From assembly GCF_040529335.1 (NCBI RefSeq), contig NZ_CP159534.1, positions 3,968,001 through 4,032,000 on the forward strand: 64,000 bases of DNA. Direction: 5' to 3'. Each line of letters starts with the position of its first letter. Position 1 is the stretch's first letter. The stretch comes from Streptomyces sp. HUAS MG91 (lineage in GTDB: Bacteria > Actinomycetota > Actinomycetes > Streptomycetales > Streptomycetaceae). This document shows, one piece after another, positions 8,590-20,537 of this stretch. Below the pieces are notes generated by a model, which had not been told where the DNA came from, ran no database searches, and saw only the letters and a list, made by a program, of their open reading frames with translations. Made by a program: the position numbers and the translations under genes.

Positions 8590-8721
8590 TGCGGCAAGTG
8601 GTATGGACCAATCTCACACACAGAACCTACACAGATTTTATGATCGGATCCGCATATGGGAAGAGGCGGCCCGCAGGCCGGACACGGCGCGGGCGGCTAT
8701 ATCGCGACATAGGTGTAGGGA

Positions 8722-9792
8722 TCAGCCAACGCTGATTTCCGCGGCCACGAGTTCGGCGATCTGCGCGGTGTTCAGCGCGGCGCCCTTGCGCAGATTGTCC
8801 CCGCACACGAAGAGTTCGAGCCCGGCCGGATCGTCGAGCGAGCGCCGCACGCGGCCCACCCAGGTCGGGTCGGTGCCCACCACGTCCGCGGGCGTGGGGA
8901 ACTCCCCCGCGGCCGGATTGTCGAAGAGCACGACGCCGGGCGCGGTCGCGATGATCTCGCGCGCCTTGTCCGCGGTGACCTCGCTCTGGAAGCGGGCGTG
9001 GACGGTGAGGGAGTGCGTCGTGACGACCGGCACCCGTACACACGTCACGGCGACCTTCAGCTCCGGCAGCCCGAGGATCTTGCGGGACTCGTCCCGCACC
9101 TTCATCTCCTCGGAGGAGAAGCCGTCCTCGGCGAGCGATCCGGCCCACGGTACGACGTTCAGCGCGACCGGCTCAGGGAACGGGCCGGTGGCGTCGCCGA
9201 CGGCCCGGCGCACGTCGCCCGGGCTGGTCCCCAGCTCCGTACCGGCGACGAGCGACAGCTGGGCGCGCAGGGTCTCGACGCCGGAGCGGCCGGCGCCGCT
9301 CACCGCCTGGTACGAGGAGACGACCAGCTCGCGCAGGCCGAACTCGGCGTGCAGCGCGCCGACGGCCACGATCATCGACAGGGTCGTGCAGTTCGGGTTG
9401 GCGATGATGCCGCGCGGCCGCACGCGCGCGGCGTGCGGATTGACCTCGGGAACGACGAGCGGCACGTCGGCGTCCATCCGGAAGGCGGCGGAGTTGTCGA
9501 CGACGACCACGCCCTTGGCGGCGGCGATCGGCGCCCACTGGGCGGCCACGTCGTCGGGCACGTCGAACATGGCGACGTCGACCCCGTCGAAGACCGACTC
9601 CTCCAGGGCGACGACCTCGGTCTCCTCGCCGCGCACGGTGAGCTTGCGCCCGGCCGAGCGCGGGGAGGCGATCAGCCGGATCTCGCCCCAGATGTCCGCG
9701 CGCTGCGACAGCAGCTGCAGCAGAACGGCGCCGACGCTCCCGGTCGCACCCACGACCGCGAGCGTCGGACGCCGCATGGAGTTTTCGGCCAT
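8722..9792 (-). CDS. asd: Aspartate-semialdehyde dehydrogenase
   Basis: A 356-residue enzyme that reduces 4-aspartyl phosphate to aspartate 4-semialdehyde with NADPH, the branch point to lysine/diaminopimelate, threonine and methionine. The Rossmann start [16 protein letters not shown] (residues ~13-28) binds NADPH and the catalytic Cys is in [13 protein letters not shown] (near 133). Full family length. Its ATG overlaps the ask stop by one base (TGATG), the standard ask-asd operon with translational coupling. Confidence 0.97.
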   Translation of the reverse strand: MAENSMRRPTLAVVGATGSVGAVLLQLLSQRADIWGEIRLIASPRSAGRKLTVRGEETEVVALEESVFDGVDVAMFDVPDDVAAQWAPIAAAKGVVVVDNSAAFRMDADVPLVVPEVNPHAARVRPRGIIANPNCTTLSMIVAVGALHAEFGLRELVVSSYQAVSGAGRSGVETLRAQLSLVAGTELGTSPGDVRRAVGDATGPFPEPVALNVVPWAGSLAEDGFSSEEMKVRDESRKILGLPELKVAVTCVRVPVVTTHSLTVHARFQSEVTADKAREIIATAPGVVLFDNPAAGEFPTPADVVGTDPTWVGRVRRSLDDPAGLELFVCGDNLRKGAALNTAQIAELVAAEISVG

Positions 9793-11075
9793 CAGCGGCC
9801 GGTGCCTCCGTAGACCACGGCCTCGTCGGAGTCCGAGTCGAGTCCGAAGGCGGAGTGCACGGCGCGCACGGCCTCGTTCACGTCGTCGGCCCGCGTGACC
9901 ACCGAGATGCGGATCTCGGAGGTCGAGATCAGCTCGATGTTGACGCCCGCGTCGGTCAGCGCCTCGAAGAATCCGGCCGTGACGCCCGGGTTCGTCTTCA
10001 TGCCGGCGCCCACGAGCGAGATCTTGGCGATCTGGTCGTCGTAGCGCAGCGAGTCGAAGCCGACGTTGGCCCGCTGCTTCTCCAGGGCGTCGATGGCCTT
10101 GCGGCCCTCGGTCTTGGGCAGCGTGAACGAGATGTCGGTCAGACCGGTCGACGCCGCCGACACGTTCTGGACGATCATGTCGAGGTTGATCTCGGCGTTG
10201 GCGATGGCCCGGAAGATCTTCGCGGCCTCGCCCGGCTTGTCCGGAACGCCGACGACGGTGACCTTCGCCTCGGAGGTGTCGTGCGCGACACCGGAGATGA
10301 TCGCCTGCTCCACGGACTCTGCCCCTTGCTTCTTCACGAGCGGTTCGTTGCTGACCCAGGTGCCCTGCAGTCCGCTGAAGCTGGACCGCACGTGGATCGG
10401 GATGTTGTAGCGCCGGGCGTACTCCACACAGCGGTGGAGCAGCACCTTCGAGCCGGAGCTGGCGAGCTCCAGCATGTCCTCGAAGGAGATCCAGTCGATC
10501 TTCCGCGCCTTCTTCACGACGCGCGGGTCGGCGGTGAACACACCGTCGACGTCGGTGTAGATCTCGCAGACCTCCGCGTCGAGCGCGGCGGCAAGGGCGA
10601 CCGCGGTCGTGTCGGAGCCGCCGCGGCCGAGCGTGGTGATGTCCTTCTTGTCCTGCGAGACACCCTGGAAGCCCGCGACGATGGCGATGTTGCCGTCGTC
10701 CAGGGACTCCTTGATGCGGCCCGGCGTGACGTCGATGATCCGGGCTTTGTTGTGGACCGAGTCGGTGATGACACCGGCCTGACTGCCCGTGAACGACTGG
10801 GCCTCGTGGCCCAGGTTTTTGATCGCCATGGCCAGCAGTGCCATGGAGATCCGCTCTCCGGCGGTCAGCAGCATGTCGAACTCTCGTCCGGCAGGGATCG
10901 GGGATACCTGCTCGGCGAGATCGATCAACTCATCCGTCGTGTCGCCCATCGCGGACACCACGACAACCACCTGGTTGCCGTTCTTCTTGGCGTCCACGAT
11001 GCGCTTGGCGACCCGCTTGATGCCCTCGGCATCGGCTACGGAGGAGCCTCCGTACTTCTGCACGACAAGGCCCAC
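9792..11075 (-). CDS. ask: Aspartate kinase, with likely internal beta-subunit start
   Basis: A 427-residue aspartokinase that phosphorylates aspartate, first step of the aspartate family pathway. Kinase domain begins VVQKYGGSS and includes [16 protein letters not shown]; two ACT domains occupy about residues 265-427 and bind lysine plus threonine for feedback control. GTG start at 11075 has a GAGGAG site 6 bp upstream; the frame stays open further upstream but lacks family similarity there. An in-frame GTG at 10313 ([12 protein letters not shown]), preceded by AAGGGGCAG, would give a 173-residue beta subunit, as known in Corynebacterium and Bacillus. Confidence 0.97.
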   Translation of the reverse strand: MGLVVQKYGGSSVADAEGIKRVAKRIVDAKKNGNQVVVVVSAMGDTTDELIDLAEQVSPIPAGREFDMLLTAGERISMALLAMAIKNLGHEAQSFTGSQAGVITDSVHNKARIIDVTPGRIKESLDDGNIAIVAGFQGVSQDKKDITTLGRGGSDTTAVALAAALDAEVCEIYTDVDGVFTADPRVVKKARKIDWISFEDMLELASSGSKVLLHRCVEYARRYNIPIHVRSSFSGLQGTWVSNEPLVKKQGAESVEQAIISGVAHDTSEAKVTVVGVPDKPGEAAKIFRAIANAEINLDMIVQNVSAASTGLTDISFTLPKTEGRKAIDALEKQRANVGFDSLRYDDQIAKISLVGAGMKTNPGVTAGFFEALTDAGVNIELISTSEIRISVVTRADDVNEAVRAVHSAFGLDSDSDEAVVYGGTGR

Positions 11076-11391
11076 GTGCGCTCCTCGCTCAGTCCGTCTG
11101 TCACCGCGCATGCGCGTGCATGGCGGTCGGCTCAGTTTAACGAGCGGCCGAATTCCGCCCCGGCTGTATCGCATCGTGAGATGTCCCGCCCACGAAGTGA
11201 TCACCGGGCCAACTGGCCACCGGCGTCCGGCCGCTCCGGACAAGCGCATGCCCAGCCCCTTCGGGGATCAACCGGAATCGTGGGGCGGGTCACATCGGGG
11301 CGCCTGATCGACGTGGCTGGTTCGCACCGGTCGCGACTGCAGGTTCGTGGGGCTTCTCGCGCAGTTCCCCGCGCCCCTTACAGGGGCGCCT
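11076..11391. other. 316-bp region upstream of ask
   Basis: Contains the ask promoter region (an AT-rich AGTTTAACG lies at about 11134-11142), followed by a copy of the GCGCGGGGAACTGCGCGA repeat next to the DUF5063 gene. No credible gene seen. Confidence 0.5.
11357..11389. repeat. Half-copy of the GCGCGGGGAACTGCGCGA repeat with hairpin
   Basis: On the minus strand, the repeat core follows an 8-bp hairpin: GCGCCCCT (11371-11378) pairs with AGGGGCGC (11382-11389). It starts 2 bp beyond the DUF5063 stop and may terminate that transcript. Confidence 0.7.
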
Positions 11392-12057
11392 TTACTTGAC
11401 CGTGCGCAGGCCCAAGGGGCCGGCGATCTCCTCGGCCATGACTCTGCCCGCTTCCTCTTCCAGGGTGCTTTCGCCCGCGGCGAGGTCCTCGTCGGTGTCG
11501 AGGCCGTCGAGCTCCGCCAGCGGCTGGTTCAGCCGGACGTGGGCGACCAGGGACTGCAGGGCGCGCAGGGTGGCCGAGGCGGTCGAGCCCCAGCTGGAGA
11601 AGTACGAGAACTGCCACCACCACAGGGCCTCGGTGATCCGGCCCGCGCGGTAGTGGGCCATGCCGTGCCGCAGGTCGGCGACGACACCGGCCAGGTCGTC
11701 GGAGATCCGGGCCGCGACGGGCGCCTTGCGGGGCTCGTACGGGTCGAAGACCTCGGAGTAGACGTCGATCGGGTCGAGCATTCTCGCCAGCCGCTCGCGC
11801 AGCTCGTCGGCATCGGCCTCGGGGCCGAGGTCCGGCTCGTAGCGCTCGTCCGGGACGATGTCCTCGTGCGCGCCGAGCCGGCCGCCCGCCAGCATCAGCT
11901 GGGAGACCTCCAGGAGGAGGAACGGCACGGCGGAGTCCGGCTCGTCGCCCTTGGCGATCTCGGTGACCGCGACGATGAACGACTCGATCTGGTCGGAGAT
12001 CTGGACCGCGAAGTCGTTCGGGTCCTGGCTGGTGGCGTGCAGGGTGGCATCAGACAT
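11392..12057 (-). CDS. DUF5063 family protein
   Basis: A 221-residue acidic, helical cytosolic protein. The phrases [24 protein letters not shown] and [14 protein letters not shown] are what I recall of actinobacterial DUF5063 proteins found next to recR. Function unknown; conserved position beside recR and ybaB suggests a link to DNA metabolism or simple housekeeping. Its ATG lies 8 bp inside the recR 3' end, so the genes are cotranscribed. Confidence 0.8.
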   Translation of the reverse strand: MSDATLHATSQDPNDFAVQISDQIESFIVAVTEIAKGDEPDSAVPFLLLEVSQLMLAGGRLGAHEDIVPDERYEPDLGPEADADELRERLARMLDPIDVYSEVFDPYEPRKAPVAARISDDLAGVVADLRHGMAHYRAGRITEALWWWQFSYFSSWGSTASATLRALQSLVAHVRLNQPLAELDGLDTDEDLAAGESTLEEEAGRVMAEEIAGPLGLRTVK

Positions 12058-12649
12058 CTAGGAGTCGTCTCCCCTCGAAGGCCCGGCCGAGGGTGACCTC
12101 GTCCGCGTACTCCAGGTCGCCCCCGACGGGGAGGCCGCTGGCCAGGCGGGTGACCTTCAGGCCCATGGGCTTGATCATGCGGGCGAGGTACGTCGCCGTG
12201 GCCTCGCCCTCCAGGTTCGGGTCGGTCGCCAGGATCAGCTCGGTGACCGTGCCGTCCGCCAGGCGGGCGAGCAGCTCCCTGATCCGCAGATCGTCCGGAC
12301 CGACGCCCTCGATGGGGCTGATCGCCCCGCCGAGGACGTGGTACTTCCCGCGGAACTCACGGGTCCGCTCGATCGCGACGACGTCCTTGGGCTCCTCGAC
12401 CACGCAGATGACGGAGAGGTCGCGGCGCGGGTCCCGGCAGATGTTGCACAGCTCCTCCTGCGCCACGTTTCCGCACGTGGCGCAGAAGCGGACCTTCGCC
12501 TTGACCTCCATCAGCGCCTGCGCGAGCCGCCGGACGTCGGTGGGCTCCGCCTGGAGGATGTGGAAGGCGATCCGCTGCGCGCTCTTGGGACCGACGCCGG
12601 GCAGCCTGCCCAACTCGTCGATGAGGTCCTGGACCACGCCTTCGTACAC
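12050..12649 (-). CDS. recR: Recombination mediator RecR
   Basis: A 199-residue protein of standard RecR length. Order: helix-hairpin-helix ([19 protein letters not shown], residues ~11-29), Cys4 zinc finger ([16 protein letters not shown], ~57-72), Toprim domain ([17 protein letters not shown]... [14 protein letters not shown]) and C-terminal Walker-B-like tail. With RecF/RecO it loads RecA on gapped DNA. GTG start. Co-operonic with ybaB upstream and DUF5063 downstream. Confidence 0.97.
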   Translation of the reverse strand: MYEGVVQDLIDELGRLPGVGPKSAQRIAFHILQAEPTDVRRLAQALMEVKAKVRFCATCGNVAQEELCNICRDPRRDLSVICVVEEPKDVVAIERTREFRGKYHVLGGAISPIEGVGPDDLRIRELLARLADGTVTELILATDPNLEGEATATYLARMIKPMGLKVTRLASGLPVGGDLEYADEVTLGRAFEGRRLLDV

Positions 12650-12706
12650 GGATCAGTCGCCTTCCGGTGGGGTGTCGCTCGGTACGTACGGTAGTCGGCG
12701 CCGGGC

Positions 12707-13051
12707 CTAGAAGGGGAGGCCCGGGATGCCGCTGCCGCCGCCCAGGCCCTGCGCCAGCGGGCCGAGCTTCTGCTGCTGGAGCGTCTGCGCGTTCTCATTG
12801 GCCGCCGCGACCGCCGCGATGACGAGGTCGGCGAGGGTCTCGGTGTCCTCGGGGTCGACCGCCTTCGGGTCGATCGTCAAGGCCCGCAGCTCGCCCGAGC
12901 CGGTCACCGTCGCCTTGACGAGGCCGCCGCCCGCCTGGCCCTCGACCTCTGTCTGCGCCAGCTCTTCCTGCGCCTTCGCGAGGTCCTGCTGCATCTTCTG
13001 GGCCTGCTGAAGCAGCTGCTGCATGTTGGGCTGGCCACCACCGGGGATCAC
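12707..13051 (-). CDS. YbaB/EbfC nucleoid-associated protein
   Basis: A 114-residue protein beginning with Met/Gln-rich helices ([20 protein letters not shown]) followed by the beta-strand core [21 protein letters not shown], the YbaB/EbfC fold; these dimers bind DNA and sit next to recR in most bacteria. GTG start with GGAGC six bases upstream. The C terminus ends in a Gly-rich PGLPF tail, common in streptomycetes. Confidence 0.93.
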   Translation of the reverse strand: MIPGGGQPNMQQLLQQAQKMQQDLAKAQEELAQTEVEGQAGGGLVKATVTGSGELRALTIDPKAVDPEDTETLADLVIAAVAAANENAQTLQQQKLGPLAQGLGGGSGIPGLPF

Positions 13052-13289
13052 GATCAGCTCCTGGGGTCCGGGTGCGTGCGGTCTGAGTACCGAGCCTACG
13101 TGGTCCCGGGGGCCACCGCCCTGGCACCTTTGACTGCACTCTTTCGGGTGAGAACGCCTGCGGCCCTATACCTGATGAAGGCCCACTTCTAGGCGTAAAA
13201 CCCGCGAAAACGGGACCTTGGCCACCCATTGGGCGGTAGGAAGATGCTGCACATCGAGCCCCAGCCGTGACCAGTCGAGGGAGTGCCGG

Positions 13290-14009
13290 GTGAGTCAGCC
13301 GGAGATGCAGCCCGAAGGACCGCCCCAGGAGGGTGCCGGCGACCTCACCGGGCGGGCGTTCCCGCTCGGCGACTGGGGCGAGCCCGCCGAGCGGCTCGAC
13401 GAGCTGTACCGGTGGGTCGAGCGGGGCGCCCTGCGGACCGCGGACCGCTATCTCGCCGACCGGGTCTGGAAGCGCCGGGGCGCGCGGGCCCTGCGGGCGG
13501 GGGCCGTGTTCGGGGCCGTGTGCGCCGGGGTGCTGCCGCTGCTCGACCTGACGGCCGCCGTGTCGGGCACGGCGCCGTGGGGGTATCTCGCGCTGCTGCT
13601 GGCCGTGGCGTGCGTCGGGGGCGACCGGTACTTCGGGCTGACCTCGGGCTGGATAAGGGATGTCGCCACGGCACAGGCGGTGCAGCGGCGACTGCTGGTG
13701 CTCCAGTTCGACTGGGCGTCGGAGAGCGTGCGCGAGGTGCTGGGGCCGGCCGAGGGGACGGCGAGCGAGGCCGCCGAGCGGTGTCTGGGGGTGCTGCGGC
13801 GGTTCTCCGACGACGTGACGGAGCTGGTGCGGGCCGAGACGGCGGACTGGATGGTGGAGTTCCGCTCGGGCCCGGCGCCGCTGGTGATGCAGTCCTCCCT
13901 CACGGGCCCGGCCCCCCGCAGCCCGGAGACGAACGGCATCCCCCGCTTCCCCCTCCCCCCGGGCACCCGCCCCAACATGCCCCGCCAACGCCCTCCGGAG
14001 CCGAGGTAG
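13290..14009 (+). CDS. SLATT-like two-helix membrane protein
   Basis: A 239-residue protein with a short N-terminal extension, an amphipathic segment (ELYRWVERGALRTADRYL), two adjacent transmembrane helices (about residues 70-88 and 93-113) separated by a short loop, then a long helical cytoplasmic region ending in a Pro-rich tail. The layout and FDWASESVREVLGP region fit SLATT domains, proposed as pore-forming effectors in nucleotide-signal conflict systems, though this copy is a solitary gene beside recR-ybaB without a cyclase or SLOG partner. GTG start with GAGGGAG upstream. Confidence 0.7.
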   Translation: MSQPEMQPEGPPQEGAGDLTGRAFPLGDWGEPAERLDELYRWVERGALRTADRYLADRVWKRRGARALRAGAVFGAVCAGVLPLLDLTAAVSGTAPWGYLALLLAVACVGGDRYFGLTSGWIRDVATAQAVQRRLLVLQFDWASESVREVLGPAEGTASEAAERCLGVLRRFSDDVTELVRAETADWMVEFRSGPAPLVMQSSLTGPAPRSPETNGIPRFPLPPGTRPNMPRQRPPEPR

Positions 14010-14054
14010 CGCCCCGTAGGGGCGCGGGACCGTACACATCAGCGGCTCCACCGC

Positions 14055-14143
14055 GGGGCGCGGGGAACTGCGCGACCAGCCACGACGAAACCGGCGGCGG
14101 CCCACGCACACCGGCCCCGTCAGGGGCGCGGGGAACTGCGCGA
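14055..14143. repeat. Two direct copies of the GCGCGGGGAACTGCGCGA repeat
   Basis: Copies at 14055-14075 and 14123-14143 lie in the same orientation, unlike the inverted pairs at 561-650 and 31765-31837. A degenerate GGGGCGCGGGACCG stands at about 14018. The right copy keeps the family flank CGAGAAG-CCCCACCGGGCCGC. They fill most of the gap between the SLATT and GntR genes. Confidence 0.8.
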
Positions 14144-14231
14144 GAAGCCCCACCGGGCCGCACCCGAAGAACAACCACCCCGCGGCTAGGCTGACCCGAA
14201 CACATAACCGAGCGACCCCCGGAGGGGACCC

Positions 14232-14921
14232 GTGGCACCCGACGGCCCCACCGTCACCCGCTCCACCCTGCGCCAGCAGATCGCGGACGCCCTGCGCGAC
14301 GAGATCCTGAGCGGACGCCTCACCCCGGGCCAGGAATTCACCGTCAAGGAGATCGCCGACGGCTACGGCGTCTCGGCCACCCCCGTCCGCGAGGCCCTGG
14401 TCGACCTCACGGCCCAGGGCCTCCTCGACTCCGCCCAGCACCGCGGCTTCCGCGTCCACGAGTACTCCCTCGCCGACCACCGCGCCATGATCGAGGCCCG
14501 CAGCCTGGTCGCCGACGGCATCTTCCGCGGGCTCGCCGAGAGCGCCCCCCAGAACCCGGCCACCTTCGAGGCCCTGGCCGGAGTGCGCCGCCGCGGCGAG
14601 GAGGCGGCCCGCGCCGCGACCGCCGGCGACCTGAACGTGCTGATCGGCTACGACCTGCGGTTCTGGCGGGAGCTCTCGGCGCTCTTCGGCAACCCCTACC
14701 TCTCCGACTTCTTCCACCGGCTGCGCGTGCAGTCCTGGATGTACACGGTGCCGCACCTGCGCCGCGCCGGGGAGCTGAGGGGCCGCCTGTGGGCGGGGCA
14801 CTGCGAGCTGGTCGACGCCCTCACCGCCCGGGATCCCCGGGGCGCCCACGCGATCATCGCCGCGTACAACGCGGACTCGCTCGCGCTGGTCGAGCGCATC
14901 ACCGGCGAACGGACCCTCTGA
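14232..14921 (+). CDS. GntR-family regulator (FCD/FadR-type)
   Basis: A 229-residue repressor-type protein. Winged helix at residues ~7-75 (LRQQIADALRDEILSGRLTP ... YGVSATPVREALVDLTAQGL), the GntR signature, then an all-helical FCD ligand domain with DLRFWRELSALFGNPYL and a C-terminal HCELVDALTARDPRGAHAII helix carrying the usual Asp/His metal-site pattern. GTG start after GGAGGGGA. Likely ligands are small carboxylic acids; no target is evident among neighbours. Confidence 0.92.
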   Translation: MAPDGPTVTRSTLRQQIADALRDEILSGRLTPGQEFTVKEIADGYGVSATPVREALVDLTAQGLLDSAQHRGFRVHEYSLADHRAMIEARSLVADGIFRGLAESAPQNPATFEALAGVRRRGEEAARAATAGDLNVLIGYDLRFWRELSALFGNPYLSDFFHRLRVQSWMYTVPHLRRAGELRGRLWAGHCELVDALTARDPRGAHAIIAAYNADSLALVERITGERTL

Positions 14922-15006
14922 ACGGTTCCCTGCAAGACAGGTCTGCCGCGGCCCGCCGCGCACTACCCTGGCGCTGACGCAGGACGTCCGACTCTAAGGA
15001 GCCCCC

Positions 15007-15657
15007 TTGGCCTGTGACCTGTGGCTCGTCCCCCTCGTCGACGTGCTGTGCCACAGCCCCGACAATCCCTTCGCCGACGAACTCGCGCTCTACGACAAGG
15101 CGTTGCACGAGGCAGGACTGCCGCCGGTGCCGGTCTACGCGTACATGCCGGGCCTCTCCGGCGACGTGGCCCCTGTCGCGGGCTTCGACTACGACGCGCT
15201 GCACTTCCTGCGCCGCGCGTACCTGCTCCAGCTGTGCGGGCTCGCGGTGACCCCGGTCGACGAACTCGGCGGGGACTACGAGCAGCTGCTGGAGATGTTC
15301 GAGTCGACGGCGCAGGGTTCGCATCTGGTGTGGCACTACGACCACGCGGGCGCGTACGTGCCCGTGGACTTCCCGACCCCGCTGTCCAACGACGAACTGC
15401 TCGCCGGAGGCGGCCCGCTGGGCTCGTCGCACGCGCTGCTGCGCGAACTGGAGTACGTGGCTCCGGCGATCGGGATCGACCCGGCGAACCCGCCGTCGGC
15501 GCCCGAGCCGCCCGCCGGTCCCACCGCGCTGGAGGAGCCGGCAGCCGCGGTGCCGCTCGACGACAGCCCGTTCGCGCGGGAGCGTCATGTGTGGCTGGGC
15601 CTGCACCAGGCGGCGACCCGCAGCCTGGCCCAGGGCTCGATGATCATCTTCAGCTGA
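15007..15657 (+). CDS. Conserved hypothetical protein
   Basis: A 216-residue cytosolic protein from a TTG start, preceded by AAGGAGCCCCC. Sequence begins MACDLWLVPLVDVLCHSPDN and is acidic, with two Cys early on and a Pro/Glu-rich linker (about 158-178) before a C-terminal segment RERHVWLGLHQAATRSL. I do not recognise a domain. It is separated by only 48 bp from the convergent aminotransferase gene. Confidence 0.75.
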   Translation: MACDLWLVPLVDVLCHSPDNPFADELALYDKALHEAGLPPVPVYAYMPGLSGDVAPVAGFDYDALHFLRRAYLLQLCGLAVTPVDELGGDYEQLLEMFESTAQGSHLVWHYDHAGAYVPVDFPTPLSNDELLAGGGPLGSSHALLRELEYVAPAIGIDPANPPSAPEPPAGPTALEEPAAAVPLDDSPFARERHVWLGLHQAATRSLAQGSMIIFS

Positions 15658-15705
15658 ACCGCTTCCGGTGGGCCGGTCCCCCGGCCCACCGGACACCGGG
15701 CGCGG

Positions 15706-17061
15706 TCAGACCGTGTACTCGTCCGCGACGGACAGCGCCGCGTCCAGGGCGGCGAGGCCCTCCTTGGCCTCCGCCTCGGTGATGTTCAGCGGCGGCACGA
15801 CGTGCGTGCGGTTCATGTTGATGAAGGGCCACAGGCCGCTCTTCTTGGCGGCGGCGCCGAACGCGGCCATCGGCGTGTTGTCCGCCCCGGCCGCGTTGTA
15901 CGGCACCAGCGGCTCGCGCGTCTCCTTGTCCCGTACGAGGTCCAGGGCCCAGAACATGCCGACGCCGCGCACCTCGCCGACCGACGGGTGGCGCTCGGTG
16001 AGCTCGCGCAGGGCCGGCTCGATGATCTCCGCGCCGGTCCGCGCGGCCTGCTCGACGATGCCCTCCTCCTCCATCGCGTTGATGGTGGCGACGGCGGCGG
16101 CGCAGGCCAGCGGGTGCCCGGAGTAGGTGAGACCGCCGGGGTACGGGCGCTGGGCGAAGGTCTCCGCGATCGCGCCGGAGATCGCGACGCCGCCCAGCGG
16201 CACATAGCCCGAGTTCACGCCCTTGGCGAAGGTCATGAGGTCGGGCACGACGTCGTACAGGTCGGCGGCGAACCACTTGCCGGTGCGGCCGAAGCCCGCC
16301 ATGACCTCGTCGAGGACGAAGACGATGCCGTACTTGTCGCACAGCTCGCGCACGCCCGCGAGGTAGCCCTCCGGCGGCAGCATGATGCCGGCCGTGCCCG
16401 GGACGGTCTCCAGGATGATCGCGGCGATCGTCGAGGGACCCTCGAACCGGATCGTCGACTCCAGGTGCTCCAGGGCGCGGGCGCACTCCTGCTCCTCCGT
16501 CTCGGCGTAGAAGCGCGAGCGGTACAGGAACGGCGCCCAGAAGCGCACGACACCGGCCGAGCCGCTGTCGTTGGCCCAGCGGCGCGGGTCGCCGGTGACG
16601 TTGATGGCCTGCTGGGTGCCGCCGTGGTACGAGCGGTAGGCGGAGAGCACCTTCGGGCGGCCCGTGTGCAGACGGGCCATGCGCAGGGCGTGCTCGACGG
16701 CGTCCGCGCCGCCGTTGGTGAAGAAGATCTTGTCGAGGTCGCCGGGGGTGCGCTCGGCGATGAGGCGTGCGGCCTCGGAGCGCGACTCGACGGCGAACGC
16801 GGGCGCGAAGGTCGTCATCTTCGCGGCCTGCTCCTGGATCGCGGCGACGACCTTCGGGTGCTGGTACCCGATGTTCGTGTAGACGAGCCCGGAGGTGAAG
16901 TCGAGGTAGCGGTTGCCGTCGTAGTCCCAGAAGTACGAGCCTTCGGCACCGGCGACGGCGAGCGGATCGATGAGCTCCTGTGCGGACCAGGAGTGGAACA
17001 CGTGTGCGCGGTCCGCGGCCTTGACGGCTGCGCCGACCTGGGGATTCGGCTGAGGGGTCAT
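15706..17061 (-). CDS. Class III PLP-dependent aminotransferase
   Basis: A 451-residue omega-amino-acid/pyruvate-type aminotransferase. Features: SYFWDYDGNRYLDFTSGLVY near the N terminus, FTNGGADAVEHALRMAR for phosphate binding, IIL.TVPGT and VLDEVMAGFGRTGKWFA with the PLP-binding Asp, and the PLP lysine in DLMTFAKGVNSGYVPLGG (near residue 285). The ATG at 17061 is chosen since upstream residues are not family-like. Substrate (beta-alanine, GABA, putrescine or similar) cannot be decided. Confidence 0.9.
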   Translation of the reverse strand: MTPQPNPQVGAAVKAADRAHVFHSWSAQELIDPLAVAGAEGSYFWDYDGNRYLDFTSGLVYTNIGYQHPKVVAAIQEQAAKMTTFAPAFAVESRSEAARLIAERTPGDLDKIFFTNGGADAVEHALRMARLHTGRPKVLSAYRSYHGGTQQAINVTGDPRRWANDSGSAGVVRFWAPFLYRSRFYAETEEQECARALEHLESTIRFEGPSTIAAIILETVPGTAGIMLPPEGYLAGVRELCDKYGIVFVLDEVMAGFGRTGKWFAADLYDVVPDLMTFAKGVNSGYVPLGGVAISGAIAETFAQRPYPGGLTYSGHPLACAAAVATINAMEEEGIVEQAARTGAEIIEPALRELTERHPSVGEVRGVGMFWALDLVRDKETREPLVPYNAAGADNTPMAAFGAAAKKSGLWPFINMNRTHVVPPLNITEAEAKEGLAALDAALSVADEYTV

Positions 17062-17183
17062 GGGGCCGAGGGTAAAGGGGCGCCGCCCGCGGGTGCCATC
17101 GGCGTCCTGTCTGCGGGACGCCGGGGAACACGACAGTCTGTCGCCCGCGCCGAGGTGCGGGTTCCTTATCAGGACAGGTCCGT

Positions 17184-17195
17184 TACGGAACCGTA
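17184..17195. promoter_or_regulatory. Palindrome TACGG-AA-CCGTA between divergent genes
   Basis: Perfect 5-bp arms around AA in the 214-bp gap between the aminotransferase (minus) and kinase (plus). It has the look of a TetR- or GntR-type operator half-way between the two promoters. TATTCT at 17231-17236 is a plausible -10 for the kinase gene. Confidence 0.35.
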
Positions 17196-17275
17196 GAAGC
17201 CAGTAAGGGTCCCTCTGTCGTAGGTCGGCACTATTCTCGATTTGTTGCACACATACCGGGGGAGGGTGGCGCGAC

Positions 17276-19090
<1,815 letters not shown>

Positions 19091-19104
19091 GGCCAGGAAC
19101 GGCG

Positions 19105-19137
19105 GTGCCCCGGTCCGCCGTAGGCGGACCGGGGCAC
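19105..19137. terminator. Bidirectional terminator between kinase and purA
   Basis: GTGCCCCGGTCCGCC (19105-19119) and its exact complement (19123-19137) form a 15-bp stem with a 3-base loop, placed between two convergent genes 15 bp from each stop. Confidence 0.85.
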
Positions 19138-19151
19138 TGCCGACCACAGCT

Positions 19152-20435
19152 CTACAGGAACGAGTTGATCTCGATCGTCTCGTCGCGGCCGGGGCCGACG
19201 CCGATGGCCGAGATCGGGGCGCCGGACATGTCCTCCAGCGCCTTCACGTACGCCTGCGCGTTCTTCGGGAGGTCGCCGAAGGTCTTGGCCTTCGTGATGT
19301 CCTCCGACCAGCCGGGCAGGTACTCGTACACCGGCTTCGCGTGGTGGAAGTCGGTCTGGCTGTACGGGAGTTCCTCGACGCGCTTGCCGTCGATCTCGTA
19401 CGCGACGCAGACCGGGATCTGCTCCCAGCCGGTGAGGACGTCGAGCTTGGTGAGGAAGAAGTCCGTCAGGCCGTTCACGCGGGTCGCGTAGCGGGCGATG
19501 ACCGCGTCGAACCAGCCGCAGCGGCGGTCACGGCCGGTGGTGACACCGCGCTCGCCGCCGATGCGGCGCAGGTCCTCGCCGTCCTGGTCGAACAGCTCGG
19601 TGGGGAACGGGCCGGCGCCGACGCGGGTCGTGTACGCCTTCAGGATGCCGATGACCCGGCCGATCTTCGTCGGGCCCACGCCGGTGCCCGTGCAGGCGCC
19701 GCCCGCGGTCGGGTTCGACGAGGTGACGAAGGGGTACGTGCCGTGGTCGATGTCGAGGAGCGTGCCCTGGCCGCCCTCGAAGAGCACGACCTTGTCCTCG
19801 TCCAGCGCGTTGTTGAGGATCAGGGTGGTGTCGGCGACATAGCCCTTGATCTGCTCCGCGTAGCCGAGCAGCTCCTCGACGACCTGCTGCGCCTCGATGG
19901 CGCGCCGGTTGTAGAGCTTGGTCAGGAGCTGGTTCTTGACCTCGAGGGCCGCTTCGACCTTCTGGGTGAGGATCGACTCGTCGTAGAGGTCCTGGACGCG
20001 GATGCCGACGCGGTTGATCTTGTCCGCGTAGGTCGGGCCGATGCCGCGGCCCGTGGTGCCGATCTTCCGCTTGCCGAGGAAGCGCTCCGTCACCTTGTCG
20101 ACCGTCACGTTGTACGGCGTGATGATGTGCGCGTTGCCGCTGAGCAGCAGCTTGGAGGTGTCGACGCCGCGCTCGTTCAGACCGCTCAGCTCGGAGAGCA
20201 GGACCGACGGGTCGACGACGACACCGTTTCCGATGACCGGTGTGCACTCCGGCGAGAGGATCCCGGAAGGGAGGAGGTGGAGCGCGTACTTCTGGTCGCC
20301 TACGACGACCGTGTGACCGGCGTTGTTGCCGCCCTGGTAGCGCACCACATAGTCCACGGATCCACCGAGCAGGTCGGTGGCCTTTCCCTTGCCTTCGTCA
20401 CCCCACTGAGCACCGAGCAGCACAAGTGCGGGCAC
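19152..20435 (-). CDS. purA: Adenylosuccinate synthetase
   Basis: A 427-residue enzyme joining IMP and aspartate with GTP to make adenylosuccinate, the first committed step to AMP. N-terminal [16 protein letters not shown] holds the IMP-contacting Asp and GTP P-loop residues; [40 protein letters not shown] and [12 protein letters not shown] are family signatures. Full length. Convergent with the kinase upstream and preceded by a hairpin-bearing leader. Confidence 0.97.
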   Translation of the reverse strand: MPALVLLGAQWGDEGKGKATDLLGGSVDYVVRYQGGNNAGHTVVVGDQKYALHLLPSGILSPECTPVIGNGVVVDPSVLLSELSGLNERGVDTSKLLLSGNAHIITPYNVTVDKVTERFLGKRKIGTTGRGIGPTYADKINRVGIRVQDLYDESILTQKVEAALEVKNQLLTKLYNRRAIEAQQVVEELLGYAEQIKGYVADTTLILNNALDEDKVVLFEGGQGTLLDIDHGTYPFVTSSNPTAGGACTGTGVGPTKIGRVIGILKAYTTRVGAGPFPTELFDQDGEDLRRIGGERGVTTGRDRRCGWFDAVIARYATRVNGLTDFFLTKLDVLTGWEQIPVCVAYEIDGKRVEELPYSQTDFHHAKPVYEYLPGWSEDITKAKTFGDLPKNAQAYVKALEDMSGAPISAIGVGPGRDETIEINSFL

Positions 20436-20537
20436 AGGCGTACACCCCTTCCGGGCGGGGCATGTCCAAGGTCAGGGGTCCGCGCCGCGTCGGTGCGGCG
20501 GGCCTTCGTGAGCCTTGGGGTGCCCCGGAATAGACGA

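Larger units (their letters stand above)
8351..8721. other. 371-bp region between asd and the sigma gene
   Basis: Holds, from the asd side, an AT-rich stretch (8590-8660), a 16-bp palindrome, and a strong terminator hairpin at 8531-8564, then the sigma promoter region. The hairpin ends the ask-asd transcript. A possible sigma-gene promoter must lie between 8351 and 8530; I cannot fix it. Confidence 0.5.

Noticed and set aside
8597..8612. DasR-like site AGTGGTATGGACCAAT
   Set aside because: It matches 12 of 16 positions of the dre consensus, but lies past the asd stop and about 250 bp before the sigma gene, with no sugar gene near. Probably chance.
13052..13289. Possible small RNA or SRP RNA next to ybaB
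   Set aside because: I looked for the conserved SRP helix-8 loop words and found none; the region seems to be only the divergent promoter for ybaB and the SLATT-like gene.
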